Position numbers and translations under genes: made by a program. Below the pieces are notes generated by a model. That model was given only the letters and a program-made list of their open reading frames with translations, was not told where the DNA came from and searched no databases. From UBA6168 sp964573725 (GTDB lineage Bacteria > Bacteroidota > Bacteroidia > Chitinophagales > Saprospiraceae), in NCBI GenBank assembly GCA_964573725.1, contig CAZNLJ010000012.1, forward strand, positions 1-64,000: DNA of 64,000 nucleotides, written 5' to 3'. This document shows, piece by piece, positions 55,199-64,000 of the stretch (position 1 is its first letter; each line of letters opens with the position of its first letter).

Positions 55199-55823
55199 TG
55201 TTGCTACGGGTTCCGGACGGAACCGGCGGTCGGAATCCGGCGGACACGGGAGGAAGCGGTCGCTCACCCTCCCTTATCGGCCGGGATTCGCATGCCGGCC
55301 CTATCCTGAGGCCCGGGGCAAACCTCCGGCCGGATTTCCGCGGCACAGGCAGTTTCCTAGCCTTGCCGCCCAACAGTCGCTACCACCTGGCAGGAGGATG
55401 GGTGCAGGCTACATTTTCATCCGCAGCTACCGGTGAAAATCGACTCCGGTTGCGCGCCGTCTTCCTGGCGCCCGGTGGTAGGGTAGGGGCGTGCCGGTTA
55501 AGGTCCATAGGCTCCCTGCGGTCAAGTTGTTTGGAGGAAAGCAAAGGGACCGACGAATCCGTCGGTGCCATCCAGCCCTGTTGCGACGCTGCCGGGCTGT
55601 GGGGAAACAGCGGATCGTCGCGTGGCGCAGCCACGGCCGCCCGGTGGATCCGCCTGGTATTTTCCGGTGGCCGGCCGGTCTCTTGCGTGTCATAATTTAG
55701 TTTGCGCCGCACAAAACCCGTTCCCCCTTTTCCACATTTCGTTTACTTTTGGCAGCCTTTTCGAGGCCAGCCATCCAACCCCGCGAACCGATCGAAAGCC
55801 ATCACCATAACGAATTGCAGCAG
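55199..55823. other. Intergenic region with clustered hairpins
   Basis: Three perfect hairpins lie close together: 55549-55555 with 55560-55566 (7 bp, loop AATC), 55573-55578 with 55594-55599 (6 bp) and 55610-55616 with 55647-55653 (7 bp) enclosing 55621-55626 with 55630-55635 (6 bp, loop GCA). This might be a structured RNA or the leader of the aspartate kinase gene. I checked by eye for RNase P, tmRNA and SRP RNA core motifs and found none. No protein gene is supported. Confidence 0.35.
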
Positions 55824-57134
55824 ATGAAAAAGAAGGTCAAGGTATTCAAGTTCGGCGGTGCATCCGTACGCGATGCCGCCGGTATCCGGAATGTCGCGGA
55901 TATCCTCCGTTCCTACCGGGAGGAAGCGATCGTCATCGTCGTGTCCGCCATGGGCAAGACCACCGACAGCTTGGAGCAACTTGCCGCCGCCCATGCCGCC
56001 GGTCAGACCAAGGAGGCCTGGGAACTGCTGGAACGGATTCGGCAAGCCCACGACCAGGTAATGGATGAACTCTTCGAAGACAAGGGCTCCCCGGTATACG
56101 AGGAGGTGAACGATACCTTTGTCGCCATCGAATGGATACTCGAGGATGCGCCGCACCCCAATTACGATTTCTTGTATGACCAGATCGTCTCCGTCGGGGA
56201 AGTCGTCTCCAGCCGGATTGTCGCGGCCTATCTCAACCGGGTCGGATTACCGACCCGATGGCTGGATGCCAGGGACATCATCCGGACCGACGACATATAC
56301 CGGGAAGGATGGGTGCAATGGGAGGAGACCATCGAAAATGCCCAGTCCATCGTCCCCCCGCTCCTGGAGGAGGGGGGCTTCGTCCTGACCCAGGGCTTCA
56401 TCGGAAGTACGGCCGAGAATTTCACCACCACCCTCGGCCGGGAGGGCTCCGATTATACGGCCGCCATCTTTTCCTATTGCCTCGATGCCGAGGGCATGAC
56501 CATTTGGAAGGACGTCCCCGGGGTCCTTACCGGCGATCCCCGTATTTTCGACCATGTGACGAAACTGGACCGGCTCAGTTACCGGGAAGCCATCGAGATG
56601 ACCTATTACGGCGCCAAGGTCATCCATCCCAAGACCATCAAACCGCTCCAGAACAAGAGCATTCCGCTATATGTCAAGTCTTTCAAGGACCCTTCCGGCG
56701 AAGGCACCTATATCGGACCGGATATCGACGACCTGTATCCGCCGATGGTGGCGGTCGAGCGGAACCAGGCGCTGCTGAATATCTCCACCCGTGATTTTTC
56801 CTTTGTCGCGGAGCATCACATGAGCTACCTGTTCAATAAGATTGCGGAATTCCGCCTGCAGGTCAACCTGATGCAGAACACGGCGATCAGTTTCGCCATT
56901 TGCGTCAATGATGTGGACGACAAGGTCTTCCGTTTTGCGGAGCGTATCGAGCGGGATTTCAAGGTGATGATCGACAACGAGGGACTGGAGCTCATCACCG
57001 TGCGCCACTACACCCAGCCGGTGCTGGACATGTTGCGGCAAGGAAAGGTCGTGCTCGTGGAGGAACGCACCCGCAATACCGTCCAGATGGTCGCCAAGGA
57101 GGTACCCCAGATGGTTCGGAAAACAATGGGCTGA
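55824..57134 (+). CDS. Aspartate kinase
   Basis: A 436-residue enzyme that phosphorylates aspartate, the first step towards lysine, mDAP, methionine and threonine. The N-terminal KFGGASV is at 9-15; VIVVSAMGKTTDSLE, GFIGST and TTLGREGSDYTAA bind ATP and aspartate, and ACT-type regulatory sequence occupies roughly 290-436, so feedback control by an end product is likely. It is a monofunctional enzyme without a fused homoserine dehydrogenase. ATG 55824 was chosen since the 25 codons upstream are not family-like. Confidence 0.95.
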   Translation: MKKKVKVFKFGGASVRDAAGIRNVADILRSYREEAIVIVVSAMGKTTDSLEQLAAAHAAGQTKEAWELLERIRQAHDQVMDELFEDKGSPVYEEVNDTFVAIEWILEDAPHPNYDFLYDQIVSVGEVVSSRIVAAYLNRVGLPTRWLDARDIIRTDDIYREGWVQWEETIENAQSIVPPLLEEGGFVLTQGFIGSTAENFTTTLGREGSDYTAAIFSYCLDAEGMTIWKDVPGVLTGDPRIFDHVTKLDRLSYREAIEMTYYGAKVIHPKTIKPLQNKSIPLYVKSFKDPSGEGTYIGPDIDDLYPPMVAVERNQALLNISTRDFSFVAEHHMSYLFNKIAEFRLQVNLMQNTAISFAICVNDVDDKVFRFAERIERDFKVMIDNEGLELITVRHYTQPVLDMLRQGKVVLVEERTRNTVQMVAKEVPQMVRKTMG

Positions 57135-57163
57135 CCCGTTCCGCTGTCAATCCGGATATAGGC

Positions 57164-59518
57164 TCAGGGCTTGTCCGCCTCACGCTGCCTTGCGCGTTGC
57201 ATCATGTTCGGTCCCGCCTCGTAACGGTCTGATTTGTACACCTGGAAAAGCACCGGCACCGTCGGGACGGGCTTGCTGTTGTTGCTTTCGTCGATATCGG
57301 CGGTCTCTTTCCAGGGATCCAGCCGGACCGCGCGGACCGGGCGCTCCTTGACGAATGTCTGGGTGAATTGCCGTTCGTTTTTCCGCCAGATTTCCACCGG
57401 CAAGCGTTCCGTTTCCGTGGTACCGTCTTCGAAGGTCCATTCCAGGATGACAGGCATGACCAGTCCGCCCCGGTTGCTGAAAGCGATCTCGTAATAGTGT
57501 TTGCCGCCGAACAGCGCTTCCTTTTCCGCACGGGTGTATAAGCTGTCGAATTTATAAAGGGTGTCGGTACGAAGGCTGTCCGCCGTCGTCCAGGGTTCAT
57601 AAAAGGTATAAAAGTCCTGCAGGGCGGTATCCTGTTCCACCGGGAAAGGATGGCCTTCCGCCCGGTACCGGGACTGTGTGAGGGTCTGGAAAGGGGCCTC
57701 GACCTGTTGGGGGATTTTCCTGGTCACCGGGGTCGGGTCTTTTTCCATGTCCACTTGTTTCCAGACGATGCTGTCCATGGAAATGTCCACCGGGTCGATG
57801 CCGAAGAACCAACCCCGCCAGAACCAGTCCAGGTCCATGCCGCCGGCATCCTCCATGGTGCGGAAAAAATCTGCCGGTGTTGGGTGTCGGAATGCCCACC
57901 GGCGGCAATATTCCCGGAAAGCGAGGTCGAATTTTTCCCGGCCCATGATGGTTTCGCGCAGGATGTTCAAGGCCGTGGCCGGTTTTCGGTAGGCATTGCT
58001 GTAGTAATCGATGATGTTGTCGGAATGGGTCATGATGGGCTCGAGGATGCTCGGCGGAAGGGACATATAGTCCACGATCAGGTGGGGCGGCCCTTCCCCC
58101 GAATCATATCGGTTGTCCCATTCCTGTTCCGTGATGAACTGGAGGAAGGTGTTGATTCCTTCGTCGAACCAGGCCCACTGCCGTTCGTCGGAGTTGATGA
58201 TCATCGGGAAATAATTGTGGCCCACCTCATGGAAGATGACCGTGAGCGCCGCGTTCTTGGCGGCTTCGGTGTAGGTGCCGTCTTTTTCGGCCCGACCTGG
58301 GTTGAAGCTGATCATCGGGTATTCCATCCCGTTTTGGGCCTCCACGGAAATGGCGACCGGGTAGGGGTAGGGTAAGGCGTACTTGCCGTAGGTCTTCAGG
58401 GTATGGGCAATGGCGCGGGTGGAAAATCGGCGGTAGATGGGATAAGCCTCCCGGGGATAATAGCTCATGCACATGACCCGCCCGTCCGCTCCATTGTCGT
58501 AAGGCATGGCATCCCAGATGAATTTGCGGCTGGCGGTCCAGGCGAAATCCCGGACATTGGCCGCCTTGAAATGCCAGGTCTTCTGTGCACGGCTGGCCGG
58601 TGTCTTTTCCAGGGCGGTCGCCTCGGCCAGGGTGATGATTTCCAGCGGTTCGGTGGCGGTGGCGGCGGATTTCCAGCGGCGCAGCTGTTCGGCTTCCAAT
58701 ACCTTGTGGTAATTCTGGCAAACACCGGTCGCCCCGACCGTATAATCGGCCGGCAAGCTGATGCGCACATCGAAGTCGCCGAAGTTGAGGGCGAATTCAC
58801 CGGTGCCGGTGAACTGGTCCGTTTGCCAGCCCTTTGCATCGCTGTACACACACAGGCGCGGATACCACTGGGTGATGGTGAACAGGTAATTGCCGTCTTC
58901 CGGAAAATACTCGTAACCGCCCCGGCCGAAGGTAAGGTTGTTGATTCGGTCGACCAGTTTGTACTGCCATTCGATTTGGAAGGTAAAGGATTTGCCTGGC
59001 TCGAGCGGGGTCGGCAAGGTGATGCGCATGACCGTTTGGTCGATGAAATGGTCGAGCGGGGCGCCTTTGGCATCGGTCACGCGCTTGATCCGGTGGCCGT
59101 ACCCGTCCAATGTCGTCCATACCTGCAACATCTGCATGGCGCGTTCGTCCATGGTCTGCCGGAGGGAGTTCGGATGGGAATGGTGCAGGTCGTTGTCGGC
59201 GGCGTGCTGGTTCTCATCCAGTTGCAACCAAAGGTAGCGCAAGGTTTGCGGGGATTGGTTGTGGTACCGGACCACCTCTTTTCCATGCAGTTCCAGTTGT
59301 TCCGGGTCCAGGCTGCACTCGATCTGATAGTCACAGCGCTGCTGCCAATAGGCAGGGCCGGGCGACCCGTCCATGGAGCGGTAGGTATTGCCGTCGGGCA
59401 GCAGGGACCCCAACTGTTCGAAGGCAAAGCCGTGGTTGCGGGTTGGTTGGGCGGATACCGCCATCGCCAGGAAGCTGGTCAGCGATGCGGCGGCGAGGGT
59501 GTAGCGGATGCTTTTCAT
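57164..59518 (-). CDS. Exported M1 family metallopeptidase
   Basis: A 784-residue gluzincin aminopeptidase-like protein. A signal peptide (about residues 1-23, ending VSAQ) exports it. The zinc site is HEVGH at 430-434 with the third ligand Glu453 in WFDEG, 18 residues after the second His as in the family; QNGMEYPMI upstream takes the place of the usual GxMEN exopeptidase motif, so N-terminal amine recognition may be changed. The C-terminal ~200 residues form an additional beta-rich domain. Expected role: periplasmic or surface peptide breakdown. No T9SS domain is visible. Confidence 0.93.
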   Translation of the reverse strand: MKSIRYTLAAASLTSFLAMAVSAQPTRNHGFAFEQLGSLLPDGNTYRSMDGSPGPAYWQQRCDYQIECSLDPEQLELHGKEVVRYHNQSPQTLRYLWLQLDENQHAADNDLHHSHPNSLRQTMDERAMQMLQVWTTLDGYGHRIKRVTDAKGAPLDHFIDQTVMRITLPTPLEPGKSFTFQIEWQYKLVDRINNLTFGRGGYEYFPEDGNYLFTITQWYPRLCVYSDAKGWQTDQFTGTGEFALNFGDFDVRISLPADYTVGATGVCQNYHKVLEAEQLRRWKSAATATEPLEIITLAEATALEKTPASRAQKTWHFKAANVRDFAWTASRKFIWDAMPYDNGADGRVMCMSYYPREAYPIYRRFSTRAIAHTLKTYGKYALPYPYPVAISVEAQNGMEYPMISFNPGRAEKDGTYTEAAKNAALTVIFHEVGHNYFPMIINSDERQWAWFDEGINTFLQFITEQEWDNRYDSGEGPPHLIVDYMSLPPSILEPIMTHSDNIIDYYSNAYRKPATALNILRETIMGREKFDLAFREYCRRWAFRHPTPADFFRTMEDAGGMDLDWFWRGWFFGIDPVDISMDSIVWKQVDMEKDPTPVTRKIPQQVEAPFQTLTQSRYRAEGHPFPVEQDTALQDFYTFYEPWTTADSLRTDTLYKFDSLYTRAEKEALFGGKHYYEIAFSNRGGLVMPVILEWTFEDGTTETERLPVEIWRKNERQFTQTFVKERPVRAVRLDPWKETADIDESNNSKPVPTVPVLFQVYKSDRYEAGPNMMQRARQREADKP

Positions 59519-59695
59519 GATGCGTGAACCGGAATGGTGAGAAGGGAATGGAGCGGTGCCGGGCGTGACTTGGACGGAAAAGGCGGAAGGAAGGGCGACC
59601 CGTCGGTCCCGGGCTGCCCTTCCACTTTGGTCTGTCGTTCCGCGCAGGCGGCGATTCGGGGCTGGACCGCCCGCCGGCTACCGGAAGGACTCGTT

Positions 59696-60610
59696 TCAAT
59701 CGTAGCGGCAGCTGGCGTTGTCGGCCTTGACGTAGTAAGGTTTGTAGTTGCTGGCGGTGGGATCCATGCAGCCCGCCAGGTTGAGGAGCCGGATGTTCCG
59801 GAAATGTACGGGATGGCTTTCGCTTTGCAGGGAGATGGTTCCTCCGGTGACCGCTTGTCCGTCCGCTTTTACCGCCGGGTCGAATCCGTTGACGACCGAG
59901 CCGCCGATGACGGGCCGGCTGTATTCCAGGACGACTTCCCCGTCCAGGATGTGTTGGATCAGGGAATCGCCCAACACCAGGAATTCCGCCTGTACCCACT
60001 GCTCGCCATGGTAGGTTTTCGAACGGGAGTCGATGCAATGCGTCTCCTCCAGTTCCCCGTTCAGGACGACGTGGGTTCCGGGTGTGCACAGGTTGAGGGT
60101 ATGCCGCTCGTCCGTGCCGTTGCCGCCGAGGAATTGTGCCTCGATGGAAATCGGGAAGTCCTGGTCCTTTTGCATGGTGGCGGCCGGTTGTCCGTGAAGC
60201 ATCACGCCGCTGTTGCGCAGCGCCCATCCTTCTCCGCCGGGGCATTGGTCGCCGACGAAGCGGTATTCCAGCTGCAGGCGGTAGTAGGAGAAAGGTGTCC
60301 GGTAGAACAGGTGGCCGTACCGTTGACCGAAGTCGTCGTATCCGGCATACTGGACCTGGATCATGCTGTCTGCCGCCACGAAGGTTTGCTGGTAGTTGTC
60401 ATTGAGCTCGTAGCCCCGGATCTTTACGTCCCAACCGCTCAGGTCCACGCCGTTGAAGAGGTATTGCCAATCGGCTGTTTCCGGCGCCGTATCCGCCGCT
60501 ACGGTTTCCGCCGCATCGGTGGCGGGTGTGGATTGACAGCCGGAAAGGCACGCAAGGCCGGCCGGAAGCAGCCATAAGGCCGCCAGCTGGGGGAGTGACT
60601 TGTTTTGCAT
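59696..60610 (-). CDS. DUF1080 (3-keto-disaccharide hydrolase-type) lipoprotein
   Basis: A 304-residue lipoprotein: the signal peptide ends in the lipobox LSGC with Cys25 as the lipid-attachment site. The body is a DUF1080 concanavalin-like beta-sandwich (LFNGVDLSGWDV, then RLQLEYRF, NSGVMLHGQ, ISIEAQFLGG, ISLQSESHPVHFRNIRL). Members have been linked to hydrolysis of 3-keto-glycosides. After the domain a short C-terminal extension carries GCMDPTASNY and a late Cys, a motif seen as a calcium- or disulfide-type repeat in marine Bacteroidota surface proteins. The activity is inferred from the family. Confidence 0.88.
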   Translation of the reverse strand: MQNKSLPQLAALWLLPAGLACLSGCQSTPATDAAETVAADTAPETADWQYLFNGVDLSGWDVKIRGYELNDNYQQTFVAADSMIQVQYAGYDDFGQRYGHLFYRTPFSYYRLQLEYRFVGDQCPGGEGWALRNSGVMLHGQPAATMQKDQDFPISIEAQFLGGNGTDERHTLNLCTPGTHVVLNGELEETHCIDSRSKTYHGEQWVQAEFLVLGDSLIQHILDGEVVLEYSRPVIGGSVVNGFDPAVKADGQAVTGGTISLQSESHPVHFRNIRLLNLAGCMDPTASNYKPYYVKADNASCRYD

Positions 60611-60645
60611 GGTGGTCGATTTGTTTTGTTGAAAAGAGATATTGA

Positions 60646-61744
60646 TTACGATTCCGGGGTTTCGATGGCGGCGTTGCTCATCAGGAAGGCCTTGAGGAAC
60701 TCGTCGATCTCCCCGTCAAGCACATCGTCCGTCTGGGAGGTCTGGTATCCGGTCCGATGGTCCTTGACCCGGCGGTCATCCAGGACGTAGCTCCGGATTT
60801 GACTCCCCCATTCGTTCTTCATCTTTCCTGCCTCGATTTTTTCCTTTTCCGCCTTCTGCCTCTCCAGCTCGCGCTCGTACAGGCGGGACCGCAGCATCTG
60901 CATGGCTTTCTCCCGGTTCTGGATCTGGGAGCGTTCCTGCTGGCATTCCACCACGATGCCACTGGGCAAGTGCCGGACCCGGACGGCGCTCTCCGTCTTG
61001 TTGACGTGCTGGCCACCCGCCCCGGAGGAACGGAAGGTATCCCATTCCAGGTCTGCCGGGTTGATCTCGACCGTAATCCGGTCATCCACCATGGGATGCA
61101 CGAAGACCGATGCGAAAGACGTCATCCGTTTCCCTTGGGAATTGTAAGGGCTGACCCGGACCAAGCGGTGCACCCCGTTTTCCCCTTTCAACAATCCGAA
61201 TGCGTAATCGCCGTCGATTTCCAGCCCCACGGATTTGATCCCGGCGGCATCCCCGGGCGTCAACCACAGTTGGGAAGCCTTGAAATCGCTTTTCTCCGCC
61301 CACATGAGGTACATGCGCATGAGCATGGAGGCCCAGTCGCAGGCTTCCGTGCCGCCAGCGCCGGCATTGATCTCCAGGATGGCACCGAGTTCGTCCTCCT
61401 GTTGGTTGAGGGTGGACCGGAATTCGATGTCGTCCAGCGCTTGCACGGCCTTGCGGTATTGGGCATCCACCTCCTCCTCCGTCGATTCCCCGGCCTTCTG
61501 GAACTCCAGCAGGACCTCGGCATCGCCGACCTTTTCCGCGATTTCGCGGTATTGCTGCACCCATTTCTTGTGTGTCTTGATGGTGCGCAGGATACCCTGG
61601 GCTTTTTCCGCATCGGCCCAAAAATCGGGATCGGCCGTCAATTGCTCCTTTTCTTCTATTTCCGATAGTCGTCTGTCGACGTCAAAGATACCTCCCTAAA
61701 GAAGCCAGGCGTTCCTTCAACGTCGTGAGTTGTTCGCTGGTCAT
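60646..61744 (-). CDS. prfB: Peptide chain release factor 2 with programmed +1 frameshift
   Basis: RF2 recognises UAA and UGA stop codons and triggers peptide release. Translation starts at ATG 61744 and gives 20 residues ending LASLGRYL, then an in-frame UGA (61684-61682) within CTT-TGA-C. A purine-rich AGGGAGG sits just upstream. A +1 shift that skips base 61684 joins the main frame (DVDRRLSEIEEKEQ and on), for 365 residues in total, the usual length. The GGQ motif is present in SSGAGGQHVNKTES. The stop-recognition tripeptide reads SPY instead of the SPF of E. coli. This is the known autoregulatory device: low RF2 favours the shift. Confidence 0.96.
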
Positions 61745-61894
61745 AACTATTTTTTTAGTGATGAAAGATAGGTTCCGTTTCGGACGGCCGCCGGGGCGGG
61801 TGAGGGTGGGTGGCCACCGGCTCCGCGTCCGTTCCGCCGGATTTCCGTCCGGAATGTAACAAACGCGGGAGCCGGGTGGTTCCGCCGGACAAGG

Positions 61895-62818
61895 TCATTC
61901 GCCTACGGCGACCAATTCCACGTAAAAGACGAGTTCCGCATTCGGCGGGATATCCGCCCCGGCACCGGTTTCGCCGTAACCCAGGTCGGAGGGGATGAAA
62001 AGGACGGCCTTGTCGCCTTCCTTCAGCAGCGCGATACCTTCGTCCCATCCCTGGATGACTTGCCCGATACCGAGGGTAAAGGGAATCGGCGTACCGCGTT
62101 CGAAAGAGTCGTCGAACTTCTTGCCGTTCGTGAGCATACCGTAGTAAAGTACCTTGACGGGTTTTCCGGAGACCGCTTGTTTTCCGGTGCCCTCCTCCAT
62201 GACCATGTACTTGAGGCCGGAATCGGTGGTGCGGATCTTGCCGTCGAGTTCGCCGGCGGCATATTGGCCGGCCAGGGCCTGCATCATCGCATCCACTTCC
62301 GGTGCCCGGACCGAAACGGCCTGCCTTTGTTCGGCAGCCGCGGCTTCCCGGGCGGATTGCTCCTGGAGGTAGGCATCGGGGGTCTTGACTTCCACCAACA
62401 CGATGTCGTAGGCGAGTTTCTTGACATTCTGCAGCTCCGGGAACTGCTTCATTTCCTCGGTGATGGGCAGCAGCACGGTGGCGCTGTCCCCGACCGTCAT
62501 CATGGAAACGGCGTCCGCCACCGGATCCGCGATACCCGGCACTTTCTGTTCCGGGGACAAGCTGTCCAGGTTCGGCACCTCCAGGGTGTAGGTGCCCCGG
62601 CCCGTCATACGGGTGCTGTTGATGAGGCTGTCGTCCTGCAGGACGTAAATGTGTACGGAGGCATAATCACCCGGTGACGGTTTCGGGCCCTTGCCCCCCG
62701 TATGGTTGATGAGGTCGTACCCGCTCGGGGTCTTGACCGGGGTGGCCGGTTTGTCGCACCCGGGTGCGACGGCCGTCAGCAGGGATACGGCCAGGACGGC
62801 CGCAGAAAAATGCTTCAT
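61895..62818 (-). CDS. FKBP-type peptidyl-prolyl isomerase lipoprotein
   Basis: A 307-residue lipoprotein with the lipobox APGC (Cys21). The N-terminal ~120 residues contain an incomplete FKBP-like module (GDYASVHIYVLQDD, then VGDSATVLLPITEEM), and a full FKBP domain lies at about 205-307, with VKVLYYGMLTNGKKFDDS, TPIPFTLGIGQVIQGWDEGI, IPSDLGYGETG and IPPNAELVFYVELV. Such proteins fold proline-containing chains in the periplasm or at the outer membrane. The start was set at 62818 since the frame upstream is low-complexity and lacks a signal peptide. Confidence 0.93.
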   Translation of the reverse strand: MKHFSAAVLAVSLLTAVAPGCDKPATPVKTPSGYDLINHTGGKGPKPSPGDYASVHIYVLQDDSLINSTRMTGRGTYTLEVPNLDSLSPEQKVPGIADPVADAVSMMTVGDSATVLLPITEEMKQFPELQNVKKLAYDIVLVEVKTPDAYLQEQSAREAAAAEQRQAVSVRAPEVDAMMQALAGQYAAGELDGKIRTTDSGLKYMVMEEGTGKQAVSGKPVKVLYYGMLTNGKKFDDSFERGTPIPFTLGIGQVIQGWDEGIALLKEGDKAVLFIPSDLGYGETGAGADIPPNAELVFYVELVAVGE

Positions 62819-62879
62819 GATGGATGGATTGTGAATGATGCCGAAACCTGACTTGTGGTACCAGGGCAGGGAGCGGTGT

Positions 62880-63893
62880 TCAGAATTCGTTTTGTGAGAG
62901 TTGTTCTTTGTATTCCGGCAGGATGGCTTTGAATTTCTTGAGGGTCGGCCGTAACCCGATGAAGGAGTATCCGCCGGATGCGTTCTTATGGCCCCCTCCC
63001 TTGAAATATTTCCGGGCGATGTCCTGTACGGAAAAGTTGCCTTTCGACCGCAAGGAGATCTTGGTGATGGTGGGTTGTTCATGGATGAAGATGGCCATGA
63101 CGATATGGCGCATCATCAGCAGGTAATTGACCAGGCCCTCGGTGTCCCCGCGGGAGATGCGGAATTTCTCGTAATCCTGTTTGGTCAGGACGATGATGGC
63201 GGTGTGGTACTCGTCCAGCACTTCCATCCGGTTGTTGAGCACATGGCCGAGCAGGCGAAGGTGTTTCTCGTCCAGGCTGTTGAAGACCAGGTTTTGGATC
63301 CGGGTGTCGTCGACGCCGAGTTCGAGCAGGTGCGCCACCGTCCGGAATAACTTGGGGGAGGTACCGTATTTGAACGATCCCGTGTCGGTCAGGATGCCGG
63401 TGAAGATGCATGCCGCGACCGTCCGGTTGAGCAGGGCGCTTTCCGCAAGCAGGTGGATCAGGTCGTAAACCAGTTCGCTCGTGGAGCTGGCGGTGACGTC
63501 GTGCAGCTCGAAATCATAGAAGGGATCGGGGTACAGGTGATGGTCGATGAGCACCTTCGGGCACCGCAGGGTGGCGATTTGTTCGCCCATCTTGTCGATC
63601 CGGTCGAGTGAGTTGAAATCAAGGCAGAAGACCATATCCGGCTGCTCGAGCACCTGCCGGACCTCCTCCGGGTCGGAATCGTAAATCAGGATGTCTCCGC
63701 TGCCTGCCATCCAGTTGAGGAACAGCGGAAAATCGGAGGGAACGGCAATCTTGACCGTATGTCCCAGCTGTTCGAGAAAATGGCGCAAAGCCAACGACGA
63801 CCCGATGGCATCCCCGTCCGGGTTGCGGTGGGTGGTGATGACGATGTCCTTGGGTATCGCCAACAATGACTTCAGCGCTGCGACGTTTTCCAT
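62880..63893 (-). CDS. nrnA: DHH phosphoesterase, NrnA-type oligoribonuclease/pAp phosphatase
   Basis: A 337-residue cytoplasmic manganese-dependent phosphoesterase that degrades short RNA oligomers and 3'-phosphoadenosine 5'-phosphate. The DHH domain carries HRNPDGDAIGS (from His22), LDFNS and IDHH with the DHH triad at 117-119; the DHHA1 domain near the C-terminus has GGGHKNASG. Starts at 63932, 63902 and 63893 are all in frame; 63893 gives the usual N-terminus (MENVAALKSLL). A -7 promoter element stands 56 nt upstream. Confidence 0.92.
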   Translation of the reverse strand: MENVAALKSLLAIPKDIVITTHRNPDGDAIGSSLALRHFLEQLGHTVKIAVPSDFPLFLNWMAGSGDILIYDSDPEEVRQVLEQPDMVFCLDFNSLDRIDKMGEQIATLRCPKVLIDHHLYPDPFYDFELHDVTASSTSELVYDLIHLLAESALLNRTVAACIFTGILTDTGSFKYGTSPKLFRTVAHLLELGVDDTRIQNLVFNSLDEKHLRLLGHVLNNRMEVLDEYHTAIIVLTKQDYEKFRISRGDTEGLVNYLLMMRHIVMAIFIHEQPTITKISLRSKGNFSVQDIARKYFKGGGHKNASGGYSFIGLRPTLKKFKAILPEYKEQLSQNEF

Positions 63894-63948
63894 GATGGTG
63901 TGCATCCGAATAAGGGAGGCGAAGTTCCCCAAAAAAAATCAATTATTC

Positions 63949-63956
63949 CAAAATTA
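63949..63956 (-). promoter_or_regulatory. Bacteroidota -7 promoter element for nrnA
   Basis: Minus-strand TAATTTTG, an exact TAnnTTTG match, upstream of the nrnA ATG with an AT-rich leader between them. No clear -33 TTTG. Confidence 0.5.
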
Positions 63957-63965
63957 ACCGCCTGA

Positions 63966-63998
63966 TTTGAAGCGGAAGGGTATGATTGCTTACTTTTG
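63966..63998 (+). promoter_or_regulatory. Complete Bacteroidota promoter for a gene beyond the window
   Basis: TTTG (63966-63969) and TACTTTTG (63991-63998) are spaced by 21 nt, a good match to the TTTG-N19-21-TAnnTTTG promoter. It points out of the window, so a plus-strand gene should begin within the next ~100 bases. Confidence 0.65.
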
Positions 63999-64000
63999 CG

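Noticed and set aside
55340..55690. RNase P RNA, tmRNA or SRP RNA
   Set aside because: A stretch with GGAGGAAAGC caught attention, but the conserved GAGGAAAGTCCGG core of RNase P, the tRNA-like ends of tmRNA and the SRP tetraloop region are missing.
55380..55712. Minus-strand 110-codon frame in the gap before aspartate kinase
   Set aside because: Composition is typical of translated GC-rich non-coding DNA and it covers the hairpin cluster.
61641..61744. Frameshift mutation or pseudogene at the 5' end of prfB
   Set aside because: The interruption is exactly the CTTTGAC programmed shift site with an upstream purine-rich element, so the gene is intact.
1..64000. CRISPR array, insertion sequence, prophage, rRNA or tRNA genes
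   Set aside because: No regularly spaced repeats, transposase or integrase motifs, rRNA sequence or TTCGA-loop cloverleafs were seen on reading the gaps; a tRNAscan and ISfinder search would be decisive.

Overview
The window is a GC-rich (roughly 60 % by eye) bacterial chromosome segment from the phylum Bacteroidota, most likely a Saprospiria-like lineage. Supporting signs are type IX secretion (T9SS) C-terminal sorting domains, a GWxTD-type lipoprotein/secreted protein, a TonB receptor with a carboxypeptidase-like N-terminal domain, a Bacteroidota-style division and cell-wall (dcw) cluster without murF, a class of promoters with the TAnnTTTG -7 element, almost no Shine-Dalgarno sequences, and an L-fucose symporter set. 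No rRNA, tRNA, CRISPR array, insertion sequence or prophage was recognised; the segment looks like core chromosome with some lineage-specific genes.

Layout. 1-9.5 kb: the 3' part of ahcY, a stand-alone methylmalonyl-CoA mutase small subunit, class II aldolase (reverse), an LptF/LptG permease, a sodium symporter (NSS family) with a 38-residue translationally coupled small partner, a von Willebrand A protein and a DUF721/DciA-like protein, closed by a perfect 40-bp palindrome. 9.5-17.7 kb: a secreted subtilase, a T9SS cargo protein, a TonB receptor and urocanase. 17.9-26.3 kb (reverse): a seven-gene run made of an L-fucose import/oxidation trio (fucP, mutarotase, SDR) followed 41 nt later by the four-gene LPE DNA-repair cluster (exonuclease, ATP-dependent ligase, Lhr-like helicase, PdeM phosphoesterase). 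26.5-30.1 kb: an MscS channel, a GWxTD protein and a polyprenol-phosphate mannose synthase-like glycosyltransferase.

30.4-46.8 kb: the complete dcw cluster mraZ-rsmH-ftsL-ftsI-murE-mraY-murD-ftsW-murG-murC-ftsQ-ftsA-ftsZ, with a three-box MraZ operator in front and a strong intrinsic terminator behind. 46.9-53.5 kb: a T9SS cargo protein, an uncharacterised two-gene operon (a 227-residue helical cytoplasmic protein and a 1019-residue exported protein with a barrel-like C-terminus) and an arginyl-tRNA-protein-transferase-like protein. 53.5-64 kb: a divergent RpoD-family sigma factor with a long leader, aspartate kinase, an M1 peptidase, a DUF1080 lipoprotein, prfB with its programmed +1 frameshift, an FKBP lipoprotein and an NrnA-type DHH phosphoesterase; a divergent promoter pair ends the window.

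The best candidate for undescribed biology is the 48.3-52.1 kb two-gene operon. Other points worth attention are the coupled small transporter subunit, the cysteine-poor transferase-like protein, the 40-bp palindrome and the fucose/LPE gene run. All assignments rest on reading motifs and general family knowledge; no database search was possible.
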